DNA of 64,000 bases from Pigmentiphaga kullae (GTDB lineage: Bacteria; Pseudomonadota; Gammaproteobacteria; Burkholderiales; Burkholderiaceae_B): the NCBI RefSeq assembly GCF_004216695.1, contig NZ_SGXC01000001.1, forward strand, positions 1,674,001 to 1,738,000, written 5' to 3'. The translations under genes were made by a program, and so were the position numbers. The notes below the pieces were generated by a model. The model saw only the letters and a list, made by a program, of their open reading frames with translations. It was not told where the DNA came from and did not search any database. Shown here piece after piece: positions 1 to 8,376 of the stretch (position 1 is the first letter of the stretch; the number at the start of each line of letters is the position of its first letter).

Positions 1-1
1 G

Positions 2-1174
2 AAGAGCGAGCGCGACATGGGAGGCTTTCCCGTGCGCACCCGCACCCTGGACATCCATACCATCGGGGCGGGCGGCGGCAGCCTGGCCTGGCTGGATGCG
101 GGCGGGCTGCTCAAGGTCGGTCCCAAGAGCGCCAGCGCCTATCCGGGTCCGGCCTCGTACGGACGCGGCGGCACCAGGCCCACGGTCACCGACGCCAACG
201 TGCTGCTGGGCCGGCTGAGCCCGGTCGCGCTGCTGGGAGGGCGCATGTCCATGCATCCGGAACTGGCGGCGCAGGCCATCCGCGATGAGGTGGCCACCGC
301 CATGGGCCGCGGCGCGGAGGAAGTCGCCATCGGCATACTGGAGATCGCCAATGCCAACATGACGGGCGCGGTTCGCGTGATTTCCGTCGAGCAGGGCGAG
401 GATCCGCGCGATTATGCGCTGGTCGCCTTCGGCGGGGCCGGACCGCTGCATGCGGCCGACGTCGCCGTGATGGCGGGCATGCGCCATGTCATCGTTCCGC
501 CGCGTCCCGGGCTGATGTCGGCGCAGGGCCTGCTCCAGTCCGACAGACAGGGCGATTTCTCTCTTACCCGTCTGGTGCCGGCCACGCCCGACAGGCTGCC
601 GTCCCTGAACGCGGGCCTGCGGGAACTGGCGCGACGCGCGGACGACTGGCTTGCCTCCGAGGGGGTCGGCCATGACATGTCCGGCGTCGCGCGGCACTGG
701 CAGCTCGACCTGCGCTACCTGGGCCAGAACGCCGAACTGATCCTGGACATTGCCGCCGGCGAACTGGACGAGGCCGCGCTGGCCCGTGCCGTCGACGCCT
801 ATCATGCCCGGCATGCGGATCTGTACGGCTACGACATGCGTGCGCAAGGAGTGGAAGTCGTCAACCTGCGCGTGTCGGTGGTCATTGCCCGCGAACGCCT
901 GCAGGTCGCGGCCATCGCCCGGCACGACGCGCGGACCGATCCCGTAGCCGGCGCGCCCACGCGCCGCGTGTGGTTCGCCGCGACCGGCTTCGTCGACACG
1001 CCCGTGCTGCAGCGGGACGACCTGCTGGCCGGCGCCTGCCTGGACGGGCCGGCCATCGTCGAGCAGATGGACACCACCACGGTCATTCCGCCGGGCTCGT
1101 CGACCCGCGTCGGCGCGGACGGCAGCCTGCACATCGATCTCACGCCCGGCGCACCGGGCAAGGAAGCCCATTGA
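2..1174 (+). CDS. Hydantoinase/oxoprolinase family subunit A, C-terminal part (5' end outside window)
   Basis: The frame is open from the first bases of the window, so the N-terminal part of the gene lies upstream. The visible part begins with the conserved core (DIHTIGAGGGSLAW, then VGPKSA and YPGPASYGRGG, then TVTDANVLLGRL) of HyuA-type N-methylhydantoinase A / 5-oxoprolinase A proteins. A second conserved block, DYALVAFGGAGPLHA, lies in the middle. Members are ATP-dependent ring-opening hydrolases or carboxylase subunits that work with a B subunit. The stop overlaps the start of the B-subunit gene by one base (TGATG), so the pair is translationally coupled. The substrate cannot be told from sequence. 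Confidence 0.9.
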   Translation, partial: KSERDMGGFPVRTRTLDIHTIGAGGGSLAWLDAGGLLKVGPKSASAYPGPASYGRGGTRPTVTDANVLLGRLSPVALLGGRMSMHPELAAQAIRDEVATAMGRGAEEVAIGILEIANANMTGAVRVISVEQGEDPRDYALVAFGGAGPLHAADVAVMAGMRHVIVPPRPGLMSAQGLLQSDRQGDFSLTRLVPATPDRLPSLNAGLRELARRADDWLASEGVGHDMSGVARHWQLDLRYLGQNAELILDIAAGELDEAALARAVDAYHARHADLYGYDMRAQGVEVVNLRVSVVIARERLQVAAIARHDARTDPVAGAPTRRVWFAATGFVDTPVLQRDDLLAGACLDGPAIVEQMDTTTVIPPGSSTRVGADGSLHIDLTPGAPGKEAH

Positions 1175-2754
1175 TGATTTCCGTCGATCCCATCCGTGCC
1201 GAGGTCGTCGCCCGCTATCTGCTGGGCGTGACCGAGGAAATGAGCGCCGCGCTGATGCGCACCGCGTTCTCTCCCAACATCAAGGAGCGCGGCGATTGTT
1301 CGACCGCGGTGTTCGACCATCTCGGCAATGTCGTGGCGCTGCCCCAGCGCGTGCCGATCCACCTGGGCTCGATGGTGGGCGTGGTACAGGCCGTGCTCGA
1401 ACGGTTCCCCCGTCAGGAGATCCGGCCGGGCGACATGTTCCTGGCCAACGATCCCTACAACGGCGGCGGTTCGCACCTGCCCGACATCAATGTCATCTCG
1501 CCCGTCTTCATCGAGGGGGAGATCGTGGCCTATGTGGCCTGCATCGCCCACCACGCGGACGTGGGCGGCATGGTGCCGGGTTCCGAGGCCGCGGTCTGCC
1601 AGTCCATCTTCCAGGAAGGACTGCGCATTCCGCCCGTGCGCATCGTCAGCGCGGGCCAGGTCAACCGTGACGTGTTCGACATCCTGATGCTGAATTCGCG
1701 CACGCCGGATGAACGGGCGGGCGACCTGCGTGCGCAGATCGCCGCCAACACGGTAGGCCAGCGCAGCGTGCAGACACTGTTCGAGCGCTACGGCGTGGCG
1801 CAGACGCAGGCCATCATGGCTGCCTATCTGGATTTCACCGAACGCCGCTTTGCCGCAGCAATCGCCAAGGTGCCGCCCGGCCGCTACGAGGCTTGCGAGT
1901 ATCTGGACGGCGTCGAAGAGGGAGAGAAGGCCGCGATACGCCTCGTCCTGACCGTGGGTGAAGGCAAGCTGGGCTTTGATTTCGCGGGGTCCGCGCCGCA
2001 ACTGGCGGCGGCGCGCAACATTCCGCTGCGGGCGCTGGTGGCCACGGTCTATACCGTGGTCAAGAGCCTGCTCGATCCCGACGTACCCGCCAACTCCGGC
2101 TATTTCCGGACCATGGACATCAGCGCGCCGGCGGGCTCGGTGGTCGGGCCGGTGTCGCCGGCGGCGGTCGGCGCGCGTTCGATTTCGTGCGCGGTGCTCG
2201 GTGACGCGATCGCCGCCGCGCTGTCGCAGGCCATGCCCGAGCGGGCCCTGGCCGGCTGCGGGCCGCACCAGTTGATCGTCCTGGCGGGTACCGATCCGCG
2301 CACCGGCGGCTACTACGTGAACTACGAGACCATCGCCGGCGCCATGGGCGCGCGGGCCTACCAGCCGGGCGTCGACGCGGTGCGGGTGCACGCCTCGGGT
2401 TCGTCCAACCTGCCGGTGGAGGCGCTGGAACACGCCTACCCGTTTCTGATCGAGCGCTATGCGCTGCGCAGGGGCTCGGGCGGCGCGGGACGCCACCGCG
2501 GCGGCCAGGGCGTGGTGCGCGACTATCGCGCGCTGGGTGACGATACGGTGCTGAGCCTGTCGTCCGAGCGCCAGAACGTGCCGGCCGCCGGCATGGCCGG
2601 CGGGGCCGACGGCGCCCTGGGGGAATTCATCCTGAATCCGGGTACGTCCGGAGAGCGGCGCCTGCCGCCGGCGGCGGCGGAAATCCGGCTGCGCAGGAAC
2701 GACGTCCTGCGGGTGTGCACGCCGGGAGCGGGCGGCTACGGGACGCTCGCGTGA
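1174..2754 (+). CDS. Hydantoinase B / oxoprolinase B family protein
   Basis: A 526-residue protein opening MISVDPIRAEVVARYLLG, followed by TEEMSAALMRTAFSPNIKER, the hallmark start of HyuB-type subunits. Further family blocks are FLANDPYNGGGSHLPD, the AHHADVGG segment, and GSGGAGRHRGGQGVVR near the C-terminus. Length is normal for the family. The open frame extends upstream, but the overlap with the A gene fixes this start. It should form an ATP-dependent heteromeric ring-opening hydrolase or carboxylase with the preceding subunit. The Bug binding protein gene that follows suggests the substrate or its precursor is a small carboxylic acid or lactam taken up from outside (inference). Confidence 0.92.
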   Translation: MISVDPIRAEVVARYLLGVTEEMSAALMRTAFSPNIKERGDCSTAVFDHLGNVVALPQRVPIHLGSMVGVVQAVLERFPRQEIRPGDMFLANDPYNGGGSHLPDINVISPVFIEGEIVAYVACIAHHADVGGMVPGSEAAVCQSIFQEGLRIPPVRIVSAGQVNRDVFDILMLNSRTPDERAGDLRAQIAANTVGQRSVQTLFERYGVAQTQAIMAAYLDFTERRFAAAIAKVPPGRYEACEYLDGVEEGEKAAIRLVLTVGEGKLGFDFAGSAPQLAAARNIPLRALVATVYTVVKSLLDPDVPANSGYFRTMDISAPAGSVVGPVSPAAVGARSISCAVLGDAIAAALSQAMPERALAGCGPHQLIVLAGTDPRTGGYYVNYETIAGAMGARAYQPGVDAVRVHASGSSNLPVEALEHAYPFLIERYALRRGSGGAGRHRGGQGVVRDYRALGDDTVLSLSSERQNVPAAGMAGGADGALGEFILNPGTSGERRLPPAAAEIRLRRNDVLRVCTPGAGGYGTLA

Positions 2755-2875
2755 ATCCGGCGCGGCCGGGGCCTTCTGGAGGCCTTGGCCGCGCATCGAA
2801 GAGCAGGGAGACACAGTCAGGCAGCGCGGCGGTTGCCGCGAGTTTTTCCAATACATACAAGGCAGAGGAATCCTC

Positions 2876-3868
2876 ATGTACCCGATCAAGACTGTTTACC
2901 GGCTGGCGCGGTGGCTGCCGGCCATGGCCATCGCGCTGGCGGCCTTCCCCTCGATGGCGGCGGACGCCTATCCCACCCGGCCGCTGCGTTTTGTCGTTCC
3001 CTATGCCGCCGGCGGCGCGGTGGACGTGGCCGCGCGCATGATCGGACGCTACGTGTCCGAGCAATTGGGCCAGCAGGTCGTGGTCGAGAACAAGCCGGGC
3101 GCGGGGGGCATCATCGCCATCAAGCACGTGCTGGGCTTTCCCGCCGATGGCTATACCTTCCTGGTCTGTGCCGCGGGCGAGATCGTGATCAATCCCGTCA
3201 TCAACAAGGAAGTCGACTACGACACCAGCCGGGACCTGACGCCCGTCAGCATGGTTACCACCGCGCCCAACGTGCTGGTCGTGAAGCGGGATTTTCCGGC
3301 GAACAGCGTCTCCGAGTTGATTGCCTACGCTCGCAAGCATCCGGGCGAACTGACCTTTTCCTCGAGTGGCGTGGGCACCATCCAGCACGTGACCGGCGAG
3401 GTCTTCAACAAGATGGCCGGCATCGAGGCCCGGCACGTGCCCTACAGCGGCGCGCCGCAGGCCACCATGGAAGTGGCGACGGGACGGGTGACCATGACCT
3501 ATGCCAGTCCGGGCTCCATCCGCGGCTTCGTCGACCGTGGCGAACTGAAGATGCTGGGCATGGCGTTGCCCGAACGCTATCCGCCGCTGCCGCAGGTGCC
3601 CACGATTCGCGAAGCTCCCGAGGTGTCGTCGTTCAACGTCGAAAGCTGGTTCGGGATGTTCGCCGCCAGCGGCACGCCCGAGCCGGTGATCCAGAAGGTC
3701 AACGCCCTGGTCCAGCAGGCCATGCGGCAGCCGGACATCGCCAAAAAACTGCTCGACACGGCCGGTGTGCCCATGCAGACGACGCCGGCCCAGGCCAAGG
3801 AGTTCGTCGGCCGCGAAGTCGCCAAGTACAAGACCTTGTTGAAGGAAGCCGACATCCGGCTGCACTGA
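2876..3868 (+). CDS. Bug/TctC-family periplasmic solute-binding protein
   Basis: 330 residues with an N-terminal signal peptide (about residues 1-28, ending SMAADAYPTRP). The Bug hallmarks follow: PTRPLRFVVPYAAGGAVD near residues 31-48, VVENKPGAGG, and ADGYTF. Bug proteins capture carboxylates in the periplasm for tripartite tricarboxylate transporters, but no tctA or tctB membrane gene lies nearby, as is common for orphan Bug genes in Bordetella relatives. It lies 121 bp after the hydantoinase B gene, and its stop overlaps the start of the next LysR gene by one base, so binding protein and regulator are probably co-transcribed. Confidence 0.93.
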   Translation: MYPIKTVYRLARWLPAMAIALAAFPSMAADAYPTRPLRFVVPYAAGGAVDVAARMIGRYVSEQLGQQVVVENKPGAGGIIAIKHVLGFPADGYTFLVCAAGEIVINPVINKEVDYDTSRDLTPVSMVTTAPNVLVVKRDFPANSVSELIAYARKHPGELTFSSSGVGTIQHVTGEVFNKMAGIEARHVPYSGAPQATMEVATGRVTMTYASPGSIRGFVDRGELKMLGMALPERYPPLPQVPTIREAPEVSSFNVESWFGMFAASGTPEPVIQKVNALVQQAMRQPDIAKKLLDTAGVPMQTTPAQAKEFVGREVAKYKTLLKEADIRLH

Positions 3869-4794
3869 TGACTTCCGGCTCCGCCTCCCCGCTCTCGTCC
3901 TCCGCGCTCTTGGCACGGCTGCCGTCGACGCGCCTCATGCTGGCCTTCGACGTCTCGGCGCGCCATCTGAACCTGGTGCGCGCGGCCGAGGAGCTCGGGA
4001 TCACGCAGGGGGCCCTGAGCCGCCAGATCCGCGCGCTGGAAGACCACCTGGGCGTGCGCCTGTTCGAGCGCCACGCGCGCGGACTGCGTTTCACGCAGGA
4101 AGGGGAGCTGCTTTATGACTTCACCCGTCGCGGCTTCGAGACGCTGGGCGCGGGCATAGGCCGGCTCACGCTGCGGGCCGAGCGCCAGACCCTGGTGCTT
4201 TCGGTGGCGCGCAGCTTTGCGCTGCGCGTCCTGATTCCCCGCCTGGCGGGTTTCACCGAAGCCCATCCGCACATTCACCTGAGCCTGGACATCCATCGCT
4301 ATTTCGCCGACATCGCCAGCTCGGGCGTGGATGTCTCGGTCCGGCTGGGAGGCGGCGATTGGCCGGACTGTCGCGCGCTGCGCCTGACGCGGGACTGCAT
4401 CGTACCGGTGTGCACGTCCGCGATCCGCGAACAACTGCGCGATCCGGCGGCACGCCCGCGCGTACCGCTGCTGCGCAATATCGAACGGGACGACGCATCG
4501 CTGCGGGTGGAGGGGCTGGACGAACTGCCGCACGGCGACCAGCGCATCGATTTCAACGACTCCGCCTCGATGCTCGCGGCCGCGGAGGCGTCGCTGGGGG
4601 TGGCCATCAGCCGTTCATCGCTGGTGGCCGACGCCGAGTCCATCGGCCGTCTGGTGCGCGCAACGTCCTGGGAGGCGCGCGATGGCCTGGACTACTACGC
4701 GGTGTGCACCGAGCGGGCCTATTGCAAACCCGCCGTCAAGGCGTTCCTGGACTGGGTCGAGGGCGTGGCGCCGGCTTGGCCGGCGCGTTCCTAG
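3868..4794 (+). CDS. LysR-type transcriptional regulator, GcvA-like
   Basis: 308 residues. The winged helix-turn-helix occupies about residues 15-75: LNLVRAAEELGITQGALSRQ, then IRALEDHLGVRLFERHARGL. A LysR effector domain follows. The opening LPSTRLMLAFDVSARHLNLVRAA resembles the GcvA subgroup. The start overlaps the Bug stop in a TGATG junction, so it is unusually placed downstream in the same operon rather than divergent from it. Its stop and that of the cupin gene on the other strand overlap within one CTAG. Likely target: the hydantoinase operon (inference from position). Confidence 0.9.
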   Translation: MTSGSASPLSSSALLARLPSTRLMLAFDVSARHLNLVRAAEELGITQGALSRQIRALEDHLGVRLFERHARGLRFTQEGELLYDFTRRGFETLGAGIGRLTLRAERQTLVLSVARSFALRVLIPRLAGFTEAHPHIHLSLDIHRYFADIASSGVDVSVRLGGGDWPDCRALRLTRDCIVPVCTSAIREQLRDPAARPRVPLLRNIERDDASLRVEGLDELPHGDQRIDFNDSASMLAAAEASLGVAISRSSLVADAESIGRLVRATSWEARDGLDYYAVCTERAYCKPAVKAFLDWVEGVAPAWPARS

Positions 4795-5336
4795 CGCTTG
4801 ATCCGCGACAACGGGTCGTCCGGTTTGTAGGTCGGCGTCTGCGGCTTGGGCGAGCCCAGCATCACGCACATCAGCGCCTCTTCGTCGCCGATATTGACCT
4901 CGCCCCGGTAGACGCCGGGCGGGACCGAGATCAGGTCGCGTTCGCCGGCTTCGATCTCCCAGTATTCGCCTTCCTTCGATTCGCACATGATGCGGACCTT
5001 GCCGCGCAGCACGAAGAAGACTTCCTCGGTGTCTTCGTGCAGGTGCAGCGGGCCGACGTGGCCGGCGGGGATGATCATGGTCGAGAAGGTGAAGTGCACG
5101 GCGGGCACGGTGTTCGAATCGCTGGCGACGCCGGTGGCGCCGGTGCCGAGATAGCGCATCTGGGCGCGGCCGTACTTGGGGTCGTGGTCGGCCTGGAACT
5201 TCAGGGCGTTCCAGTCGTACTTGCGGGTGGAGCGCTGCACGCAGCGCGAGTTCATCCAGTCGCCGAAGCTCATGCCCTCGGGGCGCCGGAGGGTGGGTTT
5301 GGCGGCATCGATCAGAGTATCGACGGGATCGTTCAT
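4791..5336 (-). CDS. Cupin-domain protein (putative dioxygenase or isomerase fold)
   Basis: 181 residues from the ATG at 5336, preceded by AGGAG at good spacing; an earlier in-frame ATG lacks such a site. Cupin motif 1 is clear (HLHEDTEEVFFVLRGKVRI), with the two histidines and glutamate that normally bind a metal. Motif 2 is weaker (ERDLISVPPGVYRGEVNIG) and its usual histidine is not evident. The N-terminus (PTLRRPEGMSFGDWMNSRCV) matches no named enzyme I know. The gene is convergent with the LysR gene, overlapping by four bases, and has a perfect 16-bp palindrome upstream. Function unknown; a small-molecule dioxygenase or sugar/acid-binding role is possible. Confidence 0.82.
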   Translation of the reverse strand: MNDPVDTLIDAAKPTLRRPEGMSFGDWMNSRCVQRSTRKYDWNALKFQADHDPKYGRAQMRYLGTGATGVASDSNTVPAVHFTFSTMIIPAGHVGPLHLHEDTEEVFFVLRGKVRIMCESKEGEYWEIEAGERDLISVPPGVYRGEVNIGDEEALMCVMLGSPKPQTPTYKPDDPLSRIKR

Positions 5337-5441
5337 GGCAGCTCCTGCTTGCGGCATGGTGGGAAACGGAGTTGCCAGTCTAGGAACGGCGGCCGGCCGG
5401 TGCCTTGATCTGGATCAGAAATGTTCCATTAATAAATCATC

Positions 5442-5457
5442 GTCTTATATATAAGAC
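5442..5457. promoter_or_regulatory. Perfect 16-bp palindrome, candidate operator
   Basis: GTCTTATATATAAGAC is its own reverse complement and sits in an AT-rich island between the cupin start (5336) and the stop of the LysR gene (5461). It lies about 105 bp upstream of the cupin ATG, where an operator for that gene would be expected. The transcription factor is not identifiable. Confidence 0.5.
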
Positions 5458-5460
5458 AAA

Positions 5461-6408
5461 TTAAGGTTCCGGCTTGCCCTGAAAAGGCTTGAGTCCTGGC
5501 GGTCGGGCTTCTTCGATGTGCCGCTTCAGGGCCAGTTGGAAGGCGGAGAACTCCTTGTCTTCGCGGCTGGCCAGGTAAAGGGGCAATGTCAGCGCGAGGC
5601 CGGGTGTCCGTACGCAGCGCAGCTCGCCGCGCGCCAGGTCGCGTTCCACCGCGGTCTTGGAGAAGAAGCACACGCCCAGGTCGCGCCGCACGGCTTCCTT
5701 CTGCGCTTCCGGGTGGCCCAGGTTGAGCACGATGCGCCGGGACGGGATGCCGTTGGCGCGCAGCTGCCCTTCCTCCAACTGCTGCATGACGGTGCTGTTG
5801 GCGGTGCTGATGAAGGGCAGGCGCGAGATGTCCTCGCGCCGCGCCTCGTCGCCCACCCAGCGGCTGTCCGGAGCGCTGACCAGCAGCAGGTCCTCGTCCC
5901 ACAGCGGGCGCACCGCCAGGCCATCCAGGTTCTGCGTGGGCGCGATGATGAGGACGGCGAAGTCGCAGGCGCCGGTGCGCGTGGCTTCCAGCGCCACCTG
6001 CGGGTTGGAGATGGACACGTGGACCTGGCCGTCGGGACGCTGCACCTGGAAGTCGCAGATCAACTGGCTCAGCAGATAGGTGCCCACGCTCATGGACGAG
6101 CCGACCACCGCCTGGCCCGGCGCGAGATCGGTCGAGCCGCCCAGTTCCCGCTCCAGTTCGCGCGTGCGGGTGACGACCTCCTGCGCCCATTTGTAGACGC
6201 GCTGGCCGGTGGCGGTCAGCGCGATGCCGCGGCCTTCGCGGCGGACCAGCGCCGTGCCCAGCTTGTCTTCCAGGCTGCGGATGTGCGAGGTGACGACCGG
6301 CTGGGTGACGAACAGGTAGTCCGCGGCGCGCGTGACGCTCTGCAGTTCGGCAACCACGCAGAAGACCTCGAGCTTTTGCAGAGTGAGGTAGGGATCGAAG
6401 CGGGCCAT
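5461..6408 (-). CDS. LysR-type transcriptional regulator (divergent from TRAP operon)
   Basis: 315 residues. Helix-turn-helix at about residues 10-70 (TLQKLEVFCVVAELQSVTRA, then ADYLFVTQPVVTSHIRSLED). A LysR substrate-binding domain follows (SMSVGTYLLSQLICDFQ, then the CDFAVLIIAP region). The gene is divergent from dctQ/dctM/dctP with 104 bp between starts, the usual arrangement for a LysR protein controlling a catabolic transport operon. The sensed ligand is presumably the TRAP substrate or a metabolite of it (inference). Confidence 0.92.
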   Translation of the reverse strand: MARFDPYLTLQKLEVFCVVAELQSVTRAADYLFVTQPVVTSHIRSLEDKLGTALVRREGRGIALTATGQRVYKWAQEVVTRTRELERELGGSTDLAPGQAVVGSSMSVGTYLLSQLICDFQVQRPDGQVHVSISNPQVALEATRTGACDFAVLIIAPTQNLDGLAVRPLWDEDLLLVSAPDSRWVGDEARREDISRLPFISTANSTVMQQLEEGQLRANGIPSRRIVLNLGHPEAQKEAVRRDLGVCFFSKTAVERDLARGELRCVRTPGLALTLPLYLASREDKEFSAFQLALKRHIEEARPPGLKPFQGKPEP

Positions 6409-6512
6409 GGGTTCAATTCATAGTTGATTGGCTATGTAATTAGGTAAATATTTGAATTAGACGAATGGTTGGCGTCAACCTAGGATCTCTCCCCACAACG
6501 AGAGGAGACATC
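6409..6512. promoter_or_regulatory. Divergent control region LysR / TRAP operon
   Basis: This 104-bp AT-rich stretch separates the two starts. It holds CATAG (6419-6423) and CTATG (6432-6436) as an inverted repeat with an 8-base spacer, and a second dyad GGTTG-GCGT-CAACC (6467-6480). A dyad of the first size is plausible for a LysR recognition site. A ribosome site GAGAGGAG lies just before the dctQ ATG. Confidence 0.45.
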
Positions 6513-7064
6513 ATGTCCAGTACCCAGCCCGGCGGCGCGCGGCGCATCCTGCGCGGCCTGGAGCGCGCCGCCACCAGTCTCGAGCGCGCCCTGGCCAGCG
6601 CGCTGCTGGCGGCCGTCGCGATCAACGTGGCCAACGTGGTGGCGCGTTACGTGTTCGGCCGTTCGATCACCGGGGCCGACGAGTTGCAGGTCTACCTGAT
6701 GGCTGCGCTGGCCTTCTTCGGCTCGGCGGTGGCGGCGGTGCGCGGGCAGCATCTGCGCATGGACGTGCTGAACCGCTATTTCCCGGTGGAGCTGCGGCGC
6801 TTCCTGTCCACGCTCGAGGCGCTGGCAGCGGTGGCGCTGTGTGGCTTCGTCTGCTTCATTTCGTCGGAATACGCCTGGCGTATCCACCAGATCGGCAGCG
6901 TGAGCGAGAACGGCCACATCCCGATGTGGATCCCGCATTCGCTGGTGGCGGTGGCGTTCGCCGCCATGGTGATCGTCGGCCTGTGCGACGTGGCGCTGCG
7001 CGCGGCCGGCGGCGGCCTGCGCCAGCCCGATCCGGTGGATGCGGCCGAGGAGGCGCTGTCATGA
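6513..7064 (+). CDS. dctQ: TRAP transporter small permease (DctQ family)
   Basis: 183 residues from the ATG at 6513, directly after GAGAGGAGACATC; an upstream in-frame GTG would add 16 residues without a ribosome site. Four hydrophobic segments (about residues 25-45, 55-75, 95-117 and 137-157) and the family pattern VVARYVFGRSITGADELQVY identify the small membrane subunit of a TRAP transporter. The stop overlaps the dctM start (ATGA), so the two membrane subunits are coupled. It should support proton- or sodium-driven uptake of an organic acid. Confidence 0.93.
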   Translation: MSSTQPGGARRILRGLERAATSLERALASALLAAVAINVANVVARYVFGRSITGADELQVYLMAALAFFGSAVAAVRGQHLRMDVLNRYFPVELRRFLSTLEALAAVALCGFVCFISSEYAWRIHQIGSVSENGHIPMWIPHSLVAVAFAAMVIVGLCDVALRAAGGGLRQPDPVDAAEEALS

Positions 7065-8338
7065 GTTTCGCGCTGGGTTTCCTACCCCTGGGCCTGCTGC
7101 TGCTGGGCTTTCCCATTTTCCTCGTGCTGCTGGCCTCGGTCAGCGTGGCGCTGCTGTTCTTCATGGACGTGCCGCTCACGGCCCTGCACCAGAATCTGTT
7201 CGGCGCCATCGATGCCTATGCGCTGCTGGCGATTCCCTTCTTCATCTTCGCCGGCGAACTGATGGGCCGGGGGTCGGTGGCGGACCGGCTGGTGAGCTTC
7301 GTCAACGCCGGCGTGGGCTCGGTGCGCGGTAGCCTGGCGGTGACCACCGTGGGGTCGTCGGCGCTGTTCGGTGCGATTTCGGGCGTGAGCGCAGCCACCG
7401 TCGCCACCATCGGCCGCGTGATGCTGCCCGCGCTGCGGCGCAATGGCTATCCCGAGAAGTTCTCGGCGGGGCTGCTGACGGCGGTGGGGGCCATCGACAT
7501 CATCATTCCGCCCAGCATTCCGATGATCGTCTACGGCGCGGCCGCGCAGCAGTCCGTGCCCCGGCTGTACGCGGCCGGCGTGCTGCCCGGGCTGCTGCTG
7601 GCCGGCATGCTGTGCGCCTACGTCATGTGGTACGCCCGCCGCCATCGCATCGGCGGCGGCGAGCGCTTCTCGTGGGCGGCCTTCGGACGCGCCGCGGCGC
7701 GCGGCCTGGGGGCGCTGGGCGCGCCCGTCATCATCCTGGGGGGCATCTACGGCGGCGTGTTCTCGCCCACCGAGGCGGCCGCCGTGGCCTGCCTGTACGC
7801 CATCGTCGTGGCGCGCTATTTTTACCGGGAGCTGTCCTGGCGCGACATCCTGGCAAGCGCCGGCACGACGGCGGTGTTCACCGGGCAGATCCTGATCATC
7901 GTGGCCTGCGCCAACGTGTTCGGCTGGCTGCTGACGGTGCACCAGGTGCCCGCCGCGCTGGTGCAATGGCTGACCGACCTGCACCTGCCGGGCTGGTCGC
8001 TGCTGCTGGCGATCAACGTCCTGCTGCTGGCGGTGGGCTGCTTCATCGATCCGCTGTCGGCCATCCTGCTGCTGTCGCCGCTGCTGATGCCGCTGGTCAC
8101 CGCCATCGGCGTGGACCCCGTGCACTTCGGGATCATCATCACGGTGAACCTGTCCATCGGTCTTTTCCACCCGCCTTTCGGCATCAATATCTTCGTCGCG
8201 CAAAGCGTGCTCAAGCTGCCGCTGGAAAGCATCTACCGCGGCATCGTGCCGTTCGTCGTCATCTACCTGATCGCGCTGGGGCTGATCACCTACATCCCGG
8301 ACATATCCCTCTGGGGCATGCGCTTGCTGTTGAACTGA
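7061..8338 (+). CDS. dctM: TRAP transporter large permease (DctM family)
   Basis: 425 residues with about twelve hydrophobic segments. Family blocks include AIPFFIFAGELMGRG, GSSALFGAISGVSAATVATIG, the substrate-site region IIIPPSIPMIVYG, and IFSPTEAAAV-like FSPTEAAAVACLY. This is the ion-coupled channel-forming subunit. The start overlaps dctQ by four bases. The order Q-M-P, with the binding protein last, is common in Bordetella relatives. The transported compound is not determined; the aldehyde dehydrogenase and GMC oxidase downstream suggest an acid, alcohol or aldehyde breakdown route. Confidence 0.95.
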   Translation: MSFALGFLPLGLLLLGFPIFLVLLASVSVALLFFMDVPLTALHQNLFGAIDAYALLAIPFFIFAGELMGRGSVADRLVSFVNAGVGSVRGSLAVTTVGSSALFGAISGVSAATVATIGRVMLPALRRNGYPEKFSAGLLTAVGAIDIIIPPSIPMIVYGAAAQQSVPRLYAAGVLPGLLLAGMLCAYVMWYARRHRIGGGERFSWAAFGRAAARGLGALGAPVIILGGIYGGVFSPTEAAAVACLYAIVVARYFYRELSWRDILASAGTTAVFTGQILIIVACANVFGWLLTVHQVPAALVQWLTDLHLPGWSLLLAINVLLLAVGCFIDPLSAILLLSPLLMPLVTAIGVDPVHFGIIITVNLSIGLFHPPFGINIFVAQSVLKLPLESIYRGIVPFVVIYLIALGLITYIPDISLWGMRLLLN

Positions 8339-8376
8339 CGGCCGTCCGCCGGCCAACCACCACTGGAGACATCACC

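Noticed and set aside
829-2889. A 686-codon open frame on the minus strand across the hydantoinase genes
   Set aside because: It lies antisense to a strongly conserved protein and its translation is Arg/His-rich and unlike any family; it results from high GC leaving few stop codons.
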